From Sulfurimonas autotrophica (GTDB taxonomy: Bacteria; Campylobacterota; Campylobacteria; Campylobacterales; Sulfurimonadaceae): a stretch of 47,195 nt of DNA. The notes beneath the pieces were generated by a model. The model searched no databases and was not told the origin of the DNA. It was given only the letters and a program-made list of their open reading frames with translations. The DNA lies in the NCBI GenBank assembly GCA_015662405.1, contig DQUE01000153.1:1-47195 (forward strand), written 5' to 3'. Numbering within the stretch: the stretch's first letter is position 1; each line of letters opens with the position of its first letter. Shown here piece after piece: positions 1-7,581 of the stretch. A program made the translations under genes and the position numbers.

Positions 1-386
1 AGCATGAAAAGAGTCGGTACTTCATTATAGATCCGAAAGAACTTTCCACTCTTTGTACATCTATCGTGGAGAAGTTGTTTTCTATAAAAATTCATAGAAT
101 AAAAATTACCAATAAGAAAAAGTATAAATAAAAGCTTTACATGTAACCAAGGTGCACTCATCCAACCACCTAAATATATAAGCCCAGCACCACTTAAGAG
201 TGTTGCCCACATAGAGGGAACCCCTATATATTGAAAAAGCTTCCTCTCCTGAATTTTTACTACTTTTACAAAACCCTCATTTTCTCTATTTTCAGCGTGA
301 TAGACAAAAAGGCGTGGCAAGTAAAAAAGTACCGCAAACCAAGATATAAAAGAGATAACATGAAACCACAAAATCCAATTATACAT
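1..386 (-). pseudogene. hemJ: HemJ-type protoporphyrinogen IX oxidase, frameshifted and cut by the window edge
   Basis: Read on the minus strand from the ATG at 386, the product starts MYNWILWFHVISFISWF and continues with FYLPRLFVYHAENRE, the N-terminal signature of the HemJ (UPF0093) membrane family. These proteins oxidise protoporphyrinogen IX late in haem synthesis. A purine-rich ribosome site (GAGGGGGA) lies about 10 bases upstream. The frame hits TGA at 95-93. A second frame, starting about there, continues with MNFYRKQLLHDRCTKSGKFF and RIYNEVPTLFM, which are the conserved HemJ C-terminal motifs, and runs off the window. The two frames differ as if one base were missing near 96-105. Either the gene is broken or the assembly has an indel. 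Family assignment is firm; whether the gene works is open. Confidence 0.8.
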
Positions 387-486
387 ACAAACACTTCCCC
401 CTCTAATAGATGACCTAATTCATAACTTTAAAAACCGTAAGAGTCACGCATGTGTCAAAACTTAACGATACTAAAACTTCATCTAC

Positions 487-1497
487 CTACAAAAGCAGAT
501 TAATTCCCATGACTTCATTGATTCCTTTACTTTTCATCTCTTTTTCAAAATCAATGGAAGCATTTTTGTAAGCACTCTCTAAAGAGCCGCTATATCTCTC
601 TTTGATAATAATATTTTTTCCGCCTATTCTCATCTCTTTATCATAGACAGAGATATCTATACCAAAGATGGCTATCGCAAACCCATTTCTGCTTATACGA
701 GAGGTTGTTTTAACGTTAATTTTTAGCGCACCCCTTTTTGAATCAACAACACGAAACCCCTTTTGCGCTAGATAGTTTTTTATTTTATTAACAAAGCGTG
801 TAGAAGCTCTATTGCCTGTGACATAAAACTTTAATCTTTTTGACGCGTTCAAAAACTCCTTTTTTGCTCTCAATACAAAATCTAAATTTGCTTTCTTGTT
901 AAACTTTTTGTCTAATTCTGCTATTATAAAAATAACTGGAAGAAGGGATTCTGCTCTTTTTAACAGCCTTTTCTTTGTATTGTATATTGTTACAATATCT
1001 CTTCCTACTAACGCCTTTTGCTCTTGAGATATACTCTCCTTTTCTTGCTCAAGAGACTCCTTTAAACCATTAACAAATTTTCTCTTATCTACCTCAACCA
1101 CTACTGCAAACTCTCTATAGTTCAACCTATGAGATTTTATCACTCTATAGTTATTGATCTTTACCTTTGATATATCAGCTTTTATTTTATTATTTACTGT
1201 GAGTTTCGCATATGCACCCTGCACCTCTTGACTACTCTCATATGATGACTCTATGGTCGTGCCAAGTTTTGCAACCATGTCATTTAAAGCGGAATAGATA
1301 GCGCTCTTCCTATCCACATCGATAGCCATGCCGTACATGTAATCATCATTATCACTTGGAGGCAAGGCATTAACCCATGCAGGAATTACTTTTGGTTTAT
1401 TAGATGGGGCAACCGAAGTGCCACTACACCCAATAAAGAGCAACGTAGCAGCAACAAAAAGCAGTGAGGAAAAAAGAGTAGTCACTCTATTTTGCAT
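487..1497 (-). CDS. LPP20-like outer-membrane lipoprotein
   Basis: A 336-residue protein with a lipoprotein signal peptide: a hydrophobic stretch at residues 8-23 ending FIGC, with Cys24 the likely lipidation site. Residues around 35-150 (a PAWVNALPP motif, then YGMAIDVDRKSAIYSALNDM) resemble the LPP20 domain of Helicobacter and Campylobacter lipoproteins. This domain carries a short wait-and-process motif of small residues followed by alpha/beta structure. The C-terminal half is lysine-rich with no domain I recognise. Its start overlaps the end of the CsgG-type gene by 11 bases, so the two are translationally coupled and probably act together at the outer membrane. The exact function is unknown. 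Members of the family in Campylobacter (FlgP) support motility, but nothing here ties this copy to flagella. Confidence 0.7.
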   Translation of the reverse strand: MQNRVTTLFSSLLFVAATLLFIGCSGTSVAPSNKPKVIPAWVNALPPSDNDDYMYGMAIDVDRKSAIYSALNDMVAKLGTTIESSYESSQEVQGAYAKLTVNNKIKADISKVKINNYRVIKSHRLNYREFAVVVEVDKRKFVNGLKESLEQEKESISQEQKALVGRDIVTIYNTKKRLLKRAESLLPVIFIIAELDKKFNKKANLDFVLRAKKEFLNASKRLKFYVTGNRASTRFVNKIKNYLAQKGFRVVDSKRGALKINVKTTSRISRNGFAIAIFGIDISVYDKEMRIGGKNIIIKERYSGSLESAYKNASIDFEKEMKSKGINEVMGINLLL

Positions 1498-2548
1498 GCA
1501 TCTGTTTTTTTACTTCTTTTTCTTGCTCTATTAGCTCATTAATCCTATTAATCGCAAGATTGATCTCCTTTACCGGCTCTACTGTAAGTTCATCAGCTAA
1601 ACTATATAGCTTTTTAGCCTCCTCATAGTTACCAGTTGCCTCCTGTACTATACCATAATTGTATGCAACAGCATAGCTCTTAGCATCAAATTCATCCATA
1701 AGAGATGCGAGAATCTTTTTTGCTTTATCGTAGCGGGAAGCCTTTATATATTTGAGTGCATTCTCAAACTTTTTCTTTTGTGCATCTGTGGCACTATCAA
1801 CATCGATTGTATCTAGTAGAGTTACAGTAAAATAGATATAGTTTGGCGTCACTTTATATACAAACTCTTTAGCTATGCTATCAGTGAGCTTATTTAAAGC
1901 TTGACCTTTTGAGAGAATTTGTTTTGCAGAACCCTCTATCATCAATAGACCTAAATTTAACTTCCCAGCTTTACATGAGTCAGCACTATACTCTTTAGAG
2001 ATTGTATCTCCATAAATAATGCCTCCTGTCTCTACATCTACTATATTGATATTTGCAGAGACACCAGCCTGTACAGTATCACACTTTACTTTATAGTGTT
2101 TATATTGTGCACACCCACCATCTTTATAGTATTGCAAACATCTCTCTCTATCCTCAAAGTAATAGCTACTCTCTGCATCTGCAGAGGCGATCTCACCATT
2201 AATTATTGCCTGAGCACCTATTAATTTTCCCACTTTTACACTTGTTTTCTCATCCATAAGCTCAGATGATTGCAGATTTTGTTCAGCAATTACCTTTGCC
2301 ATATCTTTTCTACTTAAAACAGTAAAGTATTTTTTTCTATCTATCTTATGATGTGCCAATGCAGACTCTATTTTGCCAGACAAACCAACCTTATCATTTT
2401 TAAAGTCACTTACAGCCACTCTTCTCTTTGATGTCATCTCGCTAATCTCTGCTGGCTTTAATGCTTTTAGATGCACCTTCTGAGCACAGCCTGAAAAAAA
2501 CAGCAAGCCTACTATACTTAAAAACAAAACTCTTGTAAATTTTTTCAC
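1487..2548 (-). CDS. CsgG-type lipoprotein with C-terminal TPR-like repeats
   Basis: A 353-residue lipoprotein. The signal peptide ends FSGC (Cys21). Residues 40-230 fit the CsgG family: RRVAVSDFKND, then a GKLIGAQAIINGEIASADA segment and NINIVDVETGGIIYGD, all typical of CsgG/LpoB-like folds. Residues about 265-335 form two helical repeats like TPRs (ALKYIKASRYDKAKKIL and YNYGIVQEATGNYEEAKKLY). CsgG itself is the curli secretion pore, but many bacterial relatives are periplasm-facing lipoproteins of unknown role; no curli subunit genes lie nearby. Four cysteines around residues 135-155 could form disulfides. The start is GTG at 2548, chosen because AAGGGGG sits six bases upstream. It leads a two-gene unit with the LPP20-like gene at 487-1497. 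Confidence 0.75.
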   Translation of the reverse strand: MKKFTRVLFLSIVGLLFFSGCAQKVHLKALKPAEISEMTSKRRVAVSDFKNDKVGLSGKIESALAHHKIDRKKYFTVLSRKDMAKVIAEQNLQSSELMDEKTSVKVGKLIGAQAIINGEIASADAESSYYFEDRERCLQYYKDGGCAQYKHYKVKCDTVQAGVSANINIVDVETGGIIYGDTISKEYSADSCKAGKLNLGLLMIEGSAKQILSKGQALNKLTDSIAKEFVYKVTPNYIYFTVTLLDTIDVDSATDAQKKKFENALKYIKASRYDKAKKILASLMDEFDAKSYAVAYNYGIVQEATGNYEEAKKLYSLADELTVEPVKEINLAINRINELIEQEKEVKKQMHAK

Positions 2549-2580
2549 ACAACACCCCCTTTGTCAAATTTAAAAGGGGC

Positions 2581-2586
2581 ATTCTA
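2581..2586 (-). promoter_or_regulatory. Candidate promoter -10 box for the CsgG-type lipoprotein gene
   Basis: On the minus strand the sequence reads TGCTAGAAT, an extended -10 element, about 33 bases ahead of the GTG start at 2548. No clear -35 box is present. A 7-bp inverted repeat (CCCCTTT at 2556-2562 and AAAGGGG at 2573-2579) lies in the short leader and includes the ribosome site, so it could hide it. Prediction by eye only. Confidence 0.4.
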
Positions 2587-2678
2587 GCAATATTTATATT
2601 AACTATATATTAAAATTAAGCTTTAAAAAAGAAGAAAAGAGGTATATAAATTAAGTGTTGAAATGGTTTTAATGGCAG

Positions 2679-3095
2679 CTAATCAATCACCATCCAAACA
2701 GCAAACTCACCAGAAGATTCGATAATGCACGCATCCTCTATATGTGCTGTTACTCTATTGTTTACCTTATAAGAGGCATTACTCTTTATCGATGTATTAG
2801 ATCTGCCATTAGTGACTACATCTTTTTTATCGATACGCAACTTCACTTTCACGCCTTGTTGCAGTGAAAGCTCATCAAGAGCGCGCATTATGGCTAACTT
2901 CCGCTGTGAATTTATCGTACCAGAGTACGTCCTCGCCGATATCCCAACAGCTCCAATCACTCCGTCTTTATTTGGATTCAACATCCACTCTCTCTCTTTA
3001 CACTTACCATTTGGTTGCAAAGAGGATCCCCCGCAACCAAAAAAGAGAACAGCTATTACTACTGCTACTAGTAAAGGGGTATAAAAAGTTTTCAT
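2679..3095 (-). CDS. Small LPP20-like lipoprotein
   Basis: A 138-residue protein with a lipoprotein signal ending FFGC (Cys21). The mature part has the features of a minimal LPP20 domain: GVIGAVGISARTYSG, a helix with basic residues (NSQRKLAIMRALDEL) and an alternating polar strand region. Two further cysteines (near residues 32 and 122) may pair. It shares a TAATG junction with the upstream lipoprotein gene (the A at 3095 is in both the stop and the start), so the two are co-translated. The similar size and architecture suggest a duplicated pair. Function unknown; probably a periplasm-facing outer-membrane lipoprotein. Confidence 0.65.
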   Translation of the reverse strand: MKTFYTPLLVAVVIAVLFFGCGGSSLQPNGKCKEREWMLNPNKDGVIGAVGISARTYSGTINSQRKLAIMRALDELSLQQGVKVKLRIDKKDVVTNGRSNTSIKSNASYKVNNRVTAHIEDACIIESSGEFAVWMVID

Positions 3096-3670
3096 TAATC
3101 AGTAGGAAACTCTTTATCTAATGCTTCAAGTGCATTTTTAGCTTGAAACTGTTGCCACAATGCTTGATCGTTTTTAAAACTATTTTTGACAGCATTTTTA
3201 ACTGCACCATTTACTTGTGTCTCAGGAACCACAACAAGCAAATAGAGTGTACCAGATGGTGCAGTCCAAGCATCAACAGCTTTAGAACCTGCTAGATCCA
3301 CTTTTGCAATCTGCTTTGAAACTGTCGTGCTTACAGTATCAACTGTCTCTGCGTCGCCTACACCAGTTGTACGCGTAAATGTCTCTACTTTGTCTTTCAC
3401 TTGCGATTTGATCTGTTGTGCCAAATCACTTCTTCCATTAGCAAGTGCAACCCTTCTCATATGACCCATACCTGCTGATGATTTAGGAGCTATACCAACA
3501 CCTGCATATGCACCCTCTACCATAGGTACACAAGTCCACTTTGGCGCAAGAACGCCTTCTTGTTTACATCTAAAATCTGGATCTCCAGCTGGTTTTGGTG
3601 CCTCACCACCACACCCTGTCATAGTTGCCACAAGCACACCAGCAACTATAACTCTTACAAATGTTTTCAT
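3095..3670 (-). CDS. LPP20 family lipoprotein
   Basis: A 191-residue lipoprotein with a signal peptide ending MTGC (Cys20). Residues 50-165 match the LPP20 family pattern: EGAYAGVGIAPKSSAGMGHM, then RRVALANGRSDLAQQIKSQV and a strand region ending TLYLLVVVPE. The domain is widespread in Campylobacterota outer-membrane lipoproteins. The gene starts the pair 3670-2679, and the downstream lipoprotein begins within its stop codon. The C-terminus (KNALEALDKEFPTD) is acidic and helical. The ribosome site AGGATCGTGAG lies just upstream of the ATG. No enzymatic residues are evident; a structural or assembly role at the envelope is likely. Confidence 0.75.
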   Translation of the reverse strand: MKTFVRVIVAGVLVATMTGCGGEAPKPAGDPDFRCKQEGVLAPKWTCVPMVEGAYAGVGIAPKSSAGMGHMRRVALANGRSDLAQQIKSQVKDKVETFTRTTGVGDAETVDTVSTTVSKQIAKVDLAGSKAVDAWTAPSGTLYLLVVVPETQVNGAVKNAVKNSFKNDQALWQQFQAKNALEALDKEFPTD

Positions 3671-3772
3671 CTCACGATCCTTTAAAAATTAAATTTGACA
3701 AATTATATCGCTTTCAATCTTAAAAATAGCTCTAAAGCACAGGAAACAGATTATAACAAATATCTCTCTTCT

Positions 3773-4945
3773 TTACCAGCCAAATCCTAACTGAACCATA
3801 TATCTTCTATCAGTGATATCAACACTTTGTGTTCCAAGTTGCTCTTCATATGTTGCAAAACTCAACTTAAGCATCGCAATCTCTAAATTCAGCCCCGCTG
3901 TATAGCTACCTTGATAGAATCCTCCATTTAATTGAGCAGAGAAAAATCTTGAATCAATCAAACCAACACCAACACCGAGTCGAACTCTTTTTGCAATATC
4001 GCCATCTGTATAATCTTTATGTACCTGTGTTTTGCTATCTTCATCAAAGGAGTAGATGCGAATCTTGTTTGCATTAAAAACATCAACATAATCAATCGCA
4101 ACAACAAGACTCTCTATGTAAGAGACCTCTGGAGAGATAGACGCTCCTATATTTACACTCAGAGGTTGACCACCATAATTATCATCCATGTCCATTGCAC
4201 CAATATTTAACACACTTAATCCAAATGCAGGATGCCAATAGGAGTCTTCTAATGGTTTATAGATCACACCAATATCTATACCAAACCCTGACGCATCTCT
4301 CTCATAACGTTCTTGAACTATATCTGTTGCATTATCATCTGTGAGATCTGAAATATAGACAGCTCCCTCGTATGATCTCTGTGCAACATATTTTAATCCG
4401 ATACCAATAGTTACATCTCCATACTCTGTTACATACTCTTTTGCACCACCAATAAAAATACCTCCATAGCCTCTGCTTGATGTTTCAAGAGGTGCACCAG
4501 ATGTACTACCATTTCCATGAACAACAAGATTAACATCTACGGCGCTCAAAAGCCCAACACTCCAAGCAAATAGCGAAGAGTTTTTTGAGACTGCACTATA
4601 ACTATTTATCCCGAGATGAAAAGCCTCACCACTATACTCATCAATTACGGTAGCTACCTTATCAGAATCATCCCCAGCTTCATCAATATCATCAGCAAAA
4701 TCCTTCAATTTTGGACTAGCCCCTATTCCTACTCCCAATAGATCAACAACAAACCCATGCTCTTTTTTTATATTAATAAGACCAGCAGGATTGCTAAAAA
4801 TTGATGTTGAGTAGCCACCAACAGCAACATTAGCACCACCCATACCCATAATTCTACCATCCTTATAGAGATACGCCTGCTCCCCCATCAATGCCATTAA
4901 GGAAGTCGTGGTAAATAGTACTCCAGCAGAGATAATCTTTTTCAT
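3773..4945 (-). CDS. Outer-membrane beta-barrel protein, TraF/PorV-like
   Basis: A 390-residue protein starting MKKIISAGVLFTTTSLMALM, a Sec signal peptide. It then shows YLYKDGRIMGMGGANVAVGG and SIFSNPAGL, the plug-like N-terminal motif of FadL/PorV-type outer-membrane barrels (annotated in many genomes as conjugal transfer protein TraF). The rest is alternating strands, ending VDITDRRYMVQLGFGW, a C-terminal aromatic barrel signature. The frame stays open for 49 codons further upstream, but that part overlaps the preceding lipoprotein gene and is unlike a signal peptide. The ATG at 4945 has AAGGAAAAA upstream. It follows the lipoprotein gene by 22 bases, so the two form an operon. Substrate unknown; no conjugation genes are present, so the TraF label is historical. 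Confidence 0.7.
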   Translation of the reverse strand: MKKIISAGVLFTTTSLMALMGEQAYLYKDGRIMGMGGANVAVGGYSTSIFSNPAGLINIKKEHGFVVDLLGVGIGASPKLKDFADDIDEAGDDSDKVATVIDEYSGEAFHLGINSYSAVSKNSSLFAWSVGLLSAVDVNLVVHGNGSTSGAPLETSSRGYGGIFIGGAKEYVTEYGDVTIGIGLKYVAQRSYEGAVYISDLTDDNATDIVQERYERDASGFGIDIGVIYKPLEDSYWHPAFGLSVLNIGAMDMDDNYGGQPLSVNIGASISPEVSYIESLVVAIDYVDVFNANKIRIYSFDEDSKTQVHKDYTDGDIAKRVRLGVGVGLIDSRFFSAQLNGGFYQGSYTAGLNLEIAMLKLSFATYEEQLGTQSVDITDRRYMVQLGFGW

Positions 4946-4967
4946 TCTATTTTTCCTTACCATTTTT

Positions 4968-6002
4968 TTAATTTTTCTCTTCAAGATACTTAATAATATC
5001 TTCAACAGTAATCGTTTGATTTGTATCGTCTTGACGATTATTTGCCTCAAGAACCTCTTTTTTAAACTCTTCAACATCCTCTGCAACATCATCAGAGAGT
5101 GCTATACCTATTGAGTCAACCCCATTGTTAAGTGCATCTACAAGAATTTCCTCTGTTGTAATTTCATCATTTGTACTATTTGTCTCATTTAAAGGACAAG
5201 CATGATAACTACTATCATTTGGCTTCTCATCTACTCTTGTAGTAAAATCATCAACTGTGCAGTATCCTTTTGTGATAACAGTACTTCTTGGCACTACTGC
5301 AGTATCACTTGGAGTAATGAGGTATTCAAAAGTCTCTCCGTTAACAGTTACAGTAACAACTCCATAAGTAATTCCATTTGCAAATGTAATCGTTTCTTCG
5401 TTAGAAATCATACACTCACTGCTTATATTATTTTTGTTGCCTTCAAACGCATATTGCATAGCACAAGTTGAGGCCGTAAGCTGCGCATCATCGCTATCAT
5501 CCCCAAATGTACTTATATCATCAGAAATATAACTAACTGCGATTGCCGTTTGTGAAACCTTTGAGAGTCCAGCATAAAGACATATATCTTTTTCAAAAGC
5601 ACTCAAACTAGCATTATCATCTGTACATCTACTACCATCCACAATCTTTTCATAATAAAACGAAGATTTTTTTAAATTTTGTAATGGATCTCCATCTGAA
5701 GAATCTGTAGCACTCTGTATAAAAGCAACAAACGCATCATCTTCGCTATCACCAGAATCAGCAACTTTTGTAATAAGTGATGATATACTAAATCCAGCCT
5801 TACCCATATAAGCAGATGCCAAAGCCATGTAGTCACTCCCACTGTTTGCATTTGATTCTAACTTTCGAATAACACCATCATAATCCCTGTTATCTAGCAT
5901 CTGTTGTGTCTCTAACTGAGACTCACCCTCACTATCACCACAACCCGTCATGAAAAGTGTCGTAATTAGTGCAAGAGAGTAGATCCACCCTTTTTTTCTC
6001 AT
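4968..6002 (-). CDS. Acidic lipoprotein of unknown function
   Basis: A 344-residue lipoprotein, signal peptide ending MTGC (Cys21), followed by a serine/aspartate-rich linker. Residues 30-130 look helical and TPR-like (QQMLDNRDYDGVIRKLESN, then DYMALASAYMGKAGFSI). The middle holds several cysteines, and the C-terminus is strongly acidic, ending in a helix (TVEDIIKYLEEKN). I recognise no family. It is the first gene of a two-gene operon with the outer-membrane barrel at 3773-4945, so it may be a periplasmic partner of that barrel. Its promoter (-10 at 6033-6038) diverges from trpS. The ribosome site GAAGGAGAAG supports the ATG at 6002. Confidence 0.6.
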   Translation of the reverse strand: MRKKGWIYSLALITTLFMTGCGDSEGESQLETQQMLDNRDYDGVIRKLESNANSGSDYMALASAYMGKAGFSISSLITKVADSGDSEDDAFVAFIQSATDSSDGDPLQNLKKSSFYYEKIVDGSRCTDDNASLSAFEKDICLYAGLSKVSQTAIAVSYISDDISTFGDDSDDAQLTASTCAMQYAFEGNKNNISSECMISNEETITFANGITYGVVTVTVNGETFEYLITPSDTAVVPRSTVITKGYCTVDDFTTRVDEKPNDSSYHACPLNETNSTNDEITTEEILVDALNNGVDSIGIALSDDVAEDVEEFKKEVLEANNRQDDTNQTITVEDIIKYLEEKN

Positions 6003-6032
6003 TTTCTCTTCTCCTTCAATAAATTAGAGTTG

Positions 6033-6038
6033 ATTGTA
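6033..6038 (-). promoter_or_regulatory. Extended -10 promoter of the lipoprotein/barrel operon
   Basis: The minus strand reads TGCTACAAT here, 31 bases before the lipoprotein ATG at 6002, with a strong ribosome site between. No good -35 box is seen, as is usual for the vegetative promoters of Campylobacterota. Confidence 0.5.
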
Positions 6039-6059
6039 GCAAAATAAAGCTGAGATGGG

Positions 6060-6065
6060 TATAAT
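6060..6065 (+). promoter_or_regulatory. -10 box of the trpS promoter
   Basis: A perfect TATAAT preceded by TGGG. Transcription would start near 6072, leaving a leader of about 22 bases with the ribosome site AGGAA before the ATG at 6094. The box lies downstream of an earlier in-frame ATG (6055), which therefore cannot be the translation start. Confidence 0.65.
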
Positions 6066-6093
6066 ACGCTATAAAAAACTAGGAACACAGATA

Positions 6094-7059
6094 ATGAGAG
6101 TTTTAACAGGAATTCAACCCTCAGGTGAGTTACACATAGGAAACTACTTTGGCTCTATAAAACAGATGGTCGATGCACAAAAGGAGAGTGATACTTTTGC
6201 TTTTATAGCAAACTATCATGCTCAGACAAGCCTAAAAGATGGAAAAAGACTTGCCGAACTTACCATGCAATCAGCTATAGATTTTTTAGCACTTGGTATT
6301 GACCCACAAAAATCAACTTTTTGGGTGCAGTCAGATGTCAAAGAGGTCTTAGAGCTCTATTGGGTACTTTCATCATTCACACCTATGGGACTGCTCGAGC
6401 GTGCACACAGCTATAAAGATAAAACAGCAAAAGGCATAGCAGCAAACCATTCGCTCTTCTCCTACCCTGTGCTTATGGCAGCAGATATACTACTGTATCA
6501 ACCAGAAACTATTCCTGTTGGAAAAGACCAAATTCAACATGTTGAAATTGCACGCGATATCGCTATAAAGTTCAATAATGAGTATGGTGATATTTTTACA
6601 CTCCCTGAGTATAAAGTAGAAGATAGCGTAGCAACAGTTCCTGGAATTGACGGACAAAAGATGTCAAAAAGTTATAAAAACACTGTTAATATCTTTGGTG
6701 AAGAGAAAAAACAACTCAAAACAATCAAAAAAATCGTTACAGAGCCTGTACCACTTGAAGAGCCAAAAGAGTATCACAACTGTAATGTTTACAATATGGC
6801 AAAACTTTTTTTAAATGAAAACGAGTGTAAAGAGCTCCAAGAGCGATACCAAAGAGGAGGAGAGGGACATGGACACTTTAAACTCTACTTACATGATGTC
6901 ATTTGGGAGTATTTCAGACCATATCGAGAAAAAAGAGAATACTACAAAGCACATCAAGATGAAGTAAGAGATATACTTCAACTTGGTGCAACAAAGGCAA
7001 AAGAGGCAGCACTCCCCGTAATAGAAAAAGTGCGAAGTGTTAGTGGCATACGCTACTAA
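6094..7059 (+). CDS. trpS: Tryptophanyl-tRNA synthetase
   Basis: A 321-residue class I aminoacyl-tRNA synthetase that charges tRNA-Trp in the cytoplasm. The product begins MRVLTGIQPSGELHIGNYFG, with the HIGH-type motif HIGN at residues 14-17. The GKDQIQHVE tryptophan-pocket motif lies mid-protein, and the KMSKS loop is at residues 189-193. The length is normal for bacterial TrpS (about 320-340). An in-frame ATG at 6055 would add 13 residues but lies upstream of the -10 box at 6060-6065; the ATG at 6094 has AGGAA upstream and matches the family N-terminus. Its stop codon abuts the stop codon of the convergent purE with no base between them. Confidence 0.97.
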   Translation: MRVLTGIQPSGELHIGNYFGSIKQMVDAQKESDTFAFIANYHAQTSLKDGKRLAELTMQSAIDFLALGIDPQKSTFWVQSDVKEVLELYWVLSSFTPMGLLERAHSYKDKTAKGIAANHSLFSYPVLMAADILLYQPETIPVGKDQIQHVEIARDIAIKFNNEYGDIFTLPEYKVEDSVATVPGIDGQKMSKSYKNTVNIFGEEKKQLKTIKKIVTEPVPLEEPKEYHNCNVYNMAKLFLNENECKELQERYQRGGEGHGHFKLYLHDVIWEYFRPYREKREYYKAHQDEVRDILQLGATKAKEAALPVIEKVRSVSGIRY

Positions 7060-7581
7060 TTAAGCTTTTTGCGCCAAATAGTCTCTGTATCCTAACTGCT
7101 CTAGCTTCTCTGACTTTGCTTGTACTTCCTCTCTCATCTTCTGCTTATAAGCAACAATTTTTTCTTGTAAAATCTTATCATTTGATCCAATGATCTGTGC
7201 CGCTAGAATACCAGCATTTTTTGCACCATTAATAGCCACCGTAGCCACAGGCACACCACCGGGCATCTGCACAATTGAGAGCAGTGAATCCATTCCATCT
7301 AAAGAAGAGCTTCTTACAGGAACACCTATTACAGGCAAAGGAGTTAGTGATGCAACCATGCCTGGTAGATGTGCAGCACCTCCTGCTCCTGCAATAATTA
7401 CTTGCAGACCTCTTTTACTTGCATTAGTCGCATAGTCTACTAATTTTTCAGGTGTTCTATGTGCAGAGACAATAGCAACCTCATATGCAATTGCAAACGC
7501 TTCACATATCTCAATTGCCCCACTCATAACAGGCAAATCTGAGTCACTTCCCATAATAATTCCAACTAATGCTTTGCTCAT
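7060..7581 (-). CDS. purE: N5-carboxyaminoimidazole ribonucleotide mutase
   Basis: A 173-residue class I PurE. It moves the carboxyl group of N5-CAIR to give CAIR in purine synthesis, working with PurK. Family motifs: GSDSDLP (residues 11-17), SAHRTP (39-44, with the catalytic histidine at 41), and IAGAGGAAHLPGMVA with GVPV further on, which make up the nucleotide-binding loops. The length is typical of class I PurE plus a short C-terminal helix. Its ATG overlaps the purK stop by four bases (ATGA), so the two steps are translationally coupled. It is the last gene of the hemB-argF-purK-purE run and ends directly against trpS. Confidence 0.97.
   Translation of the reverse strand: MSKALVGIIMGSDSDLPVMSGAIEICEAFAIAYEVAIVSAHRTPEKLVDYATNASKRGLQVIIAGAGGAAHLPGMVASLTPLPVIGVPVRSSSLDGMDSLLSIVQMPGGVPVATVAINGAKNAGILAAQIIGSNDKILQEKIVAYKQKMREEVQAKSEKLEQLGYRDYLAQKA

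Noticed and set aside
231..413. Plus-strand reading frame of 60 residues
   Set aside because: It is the reverse shadow of the frameshifted hemJ, whose minus-strand product matches a known family.
3773..4945. Conjugation function suggested by the TraF-like label of the barrel gene
   Set aside because: No conjugation, relaxase or mobile-element gene is present; the label comes from family naming only.
4946..5092. 49-codon upstream extension of the outer-membrane barrel gene
   Set aside because: It overlaps the end of the acidic lipoprotein gene, is highly basic, and would destroy the signal peptide; the ATG at 4945 has a ribosome site.
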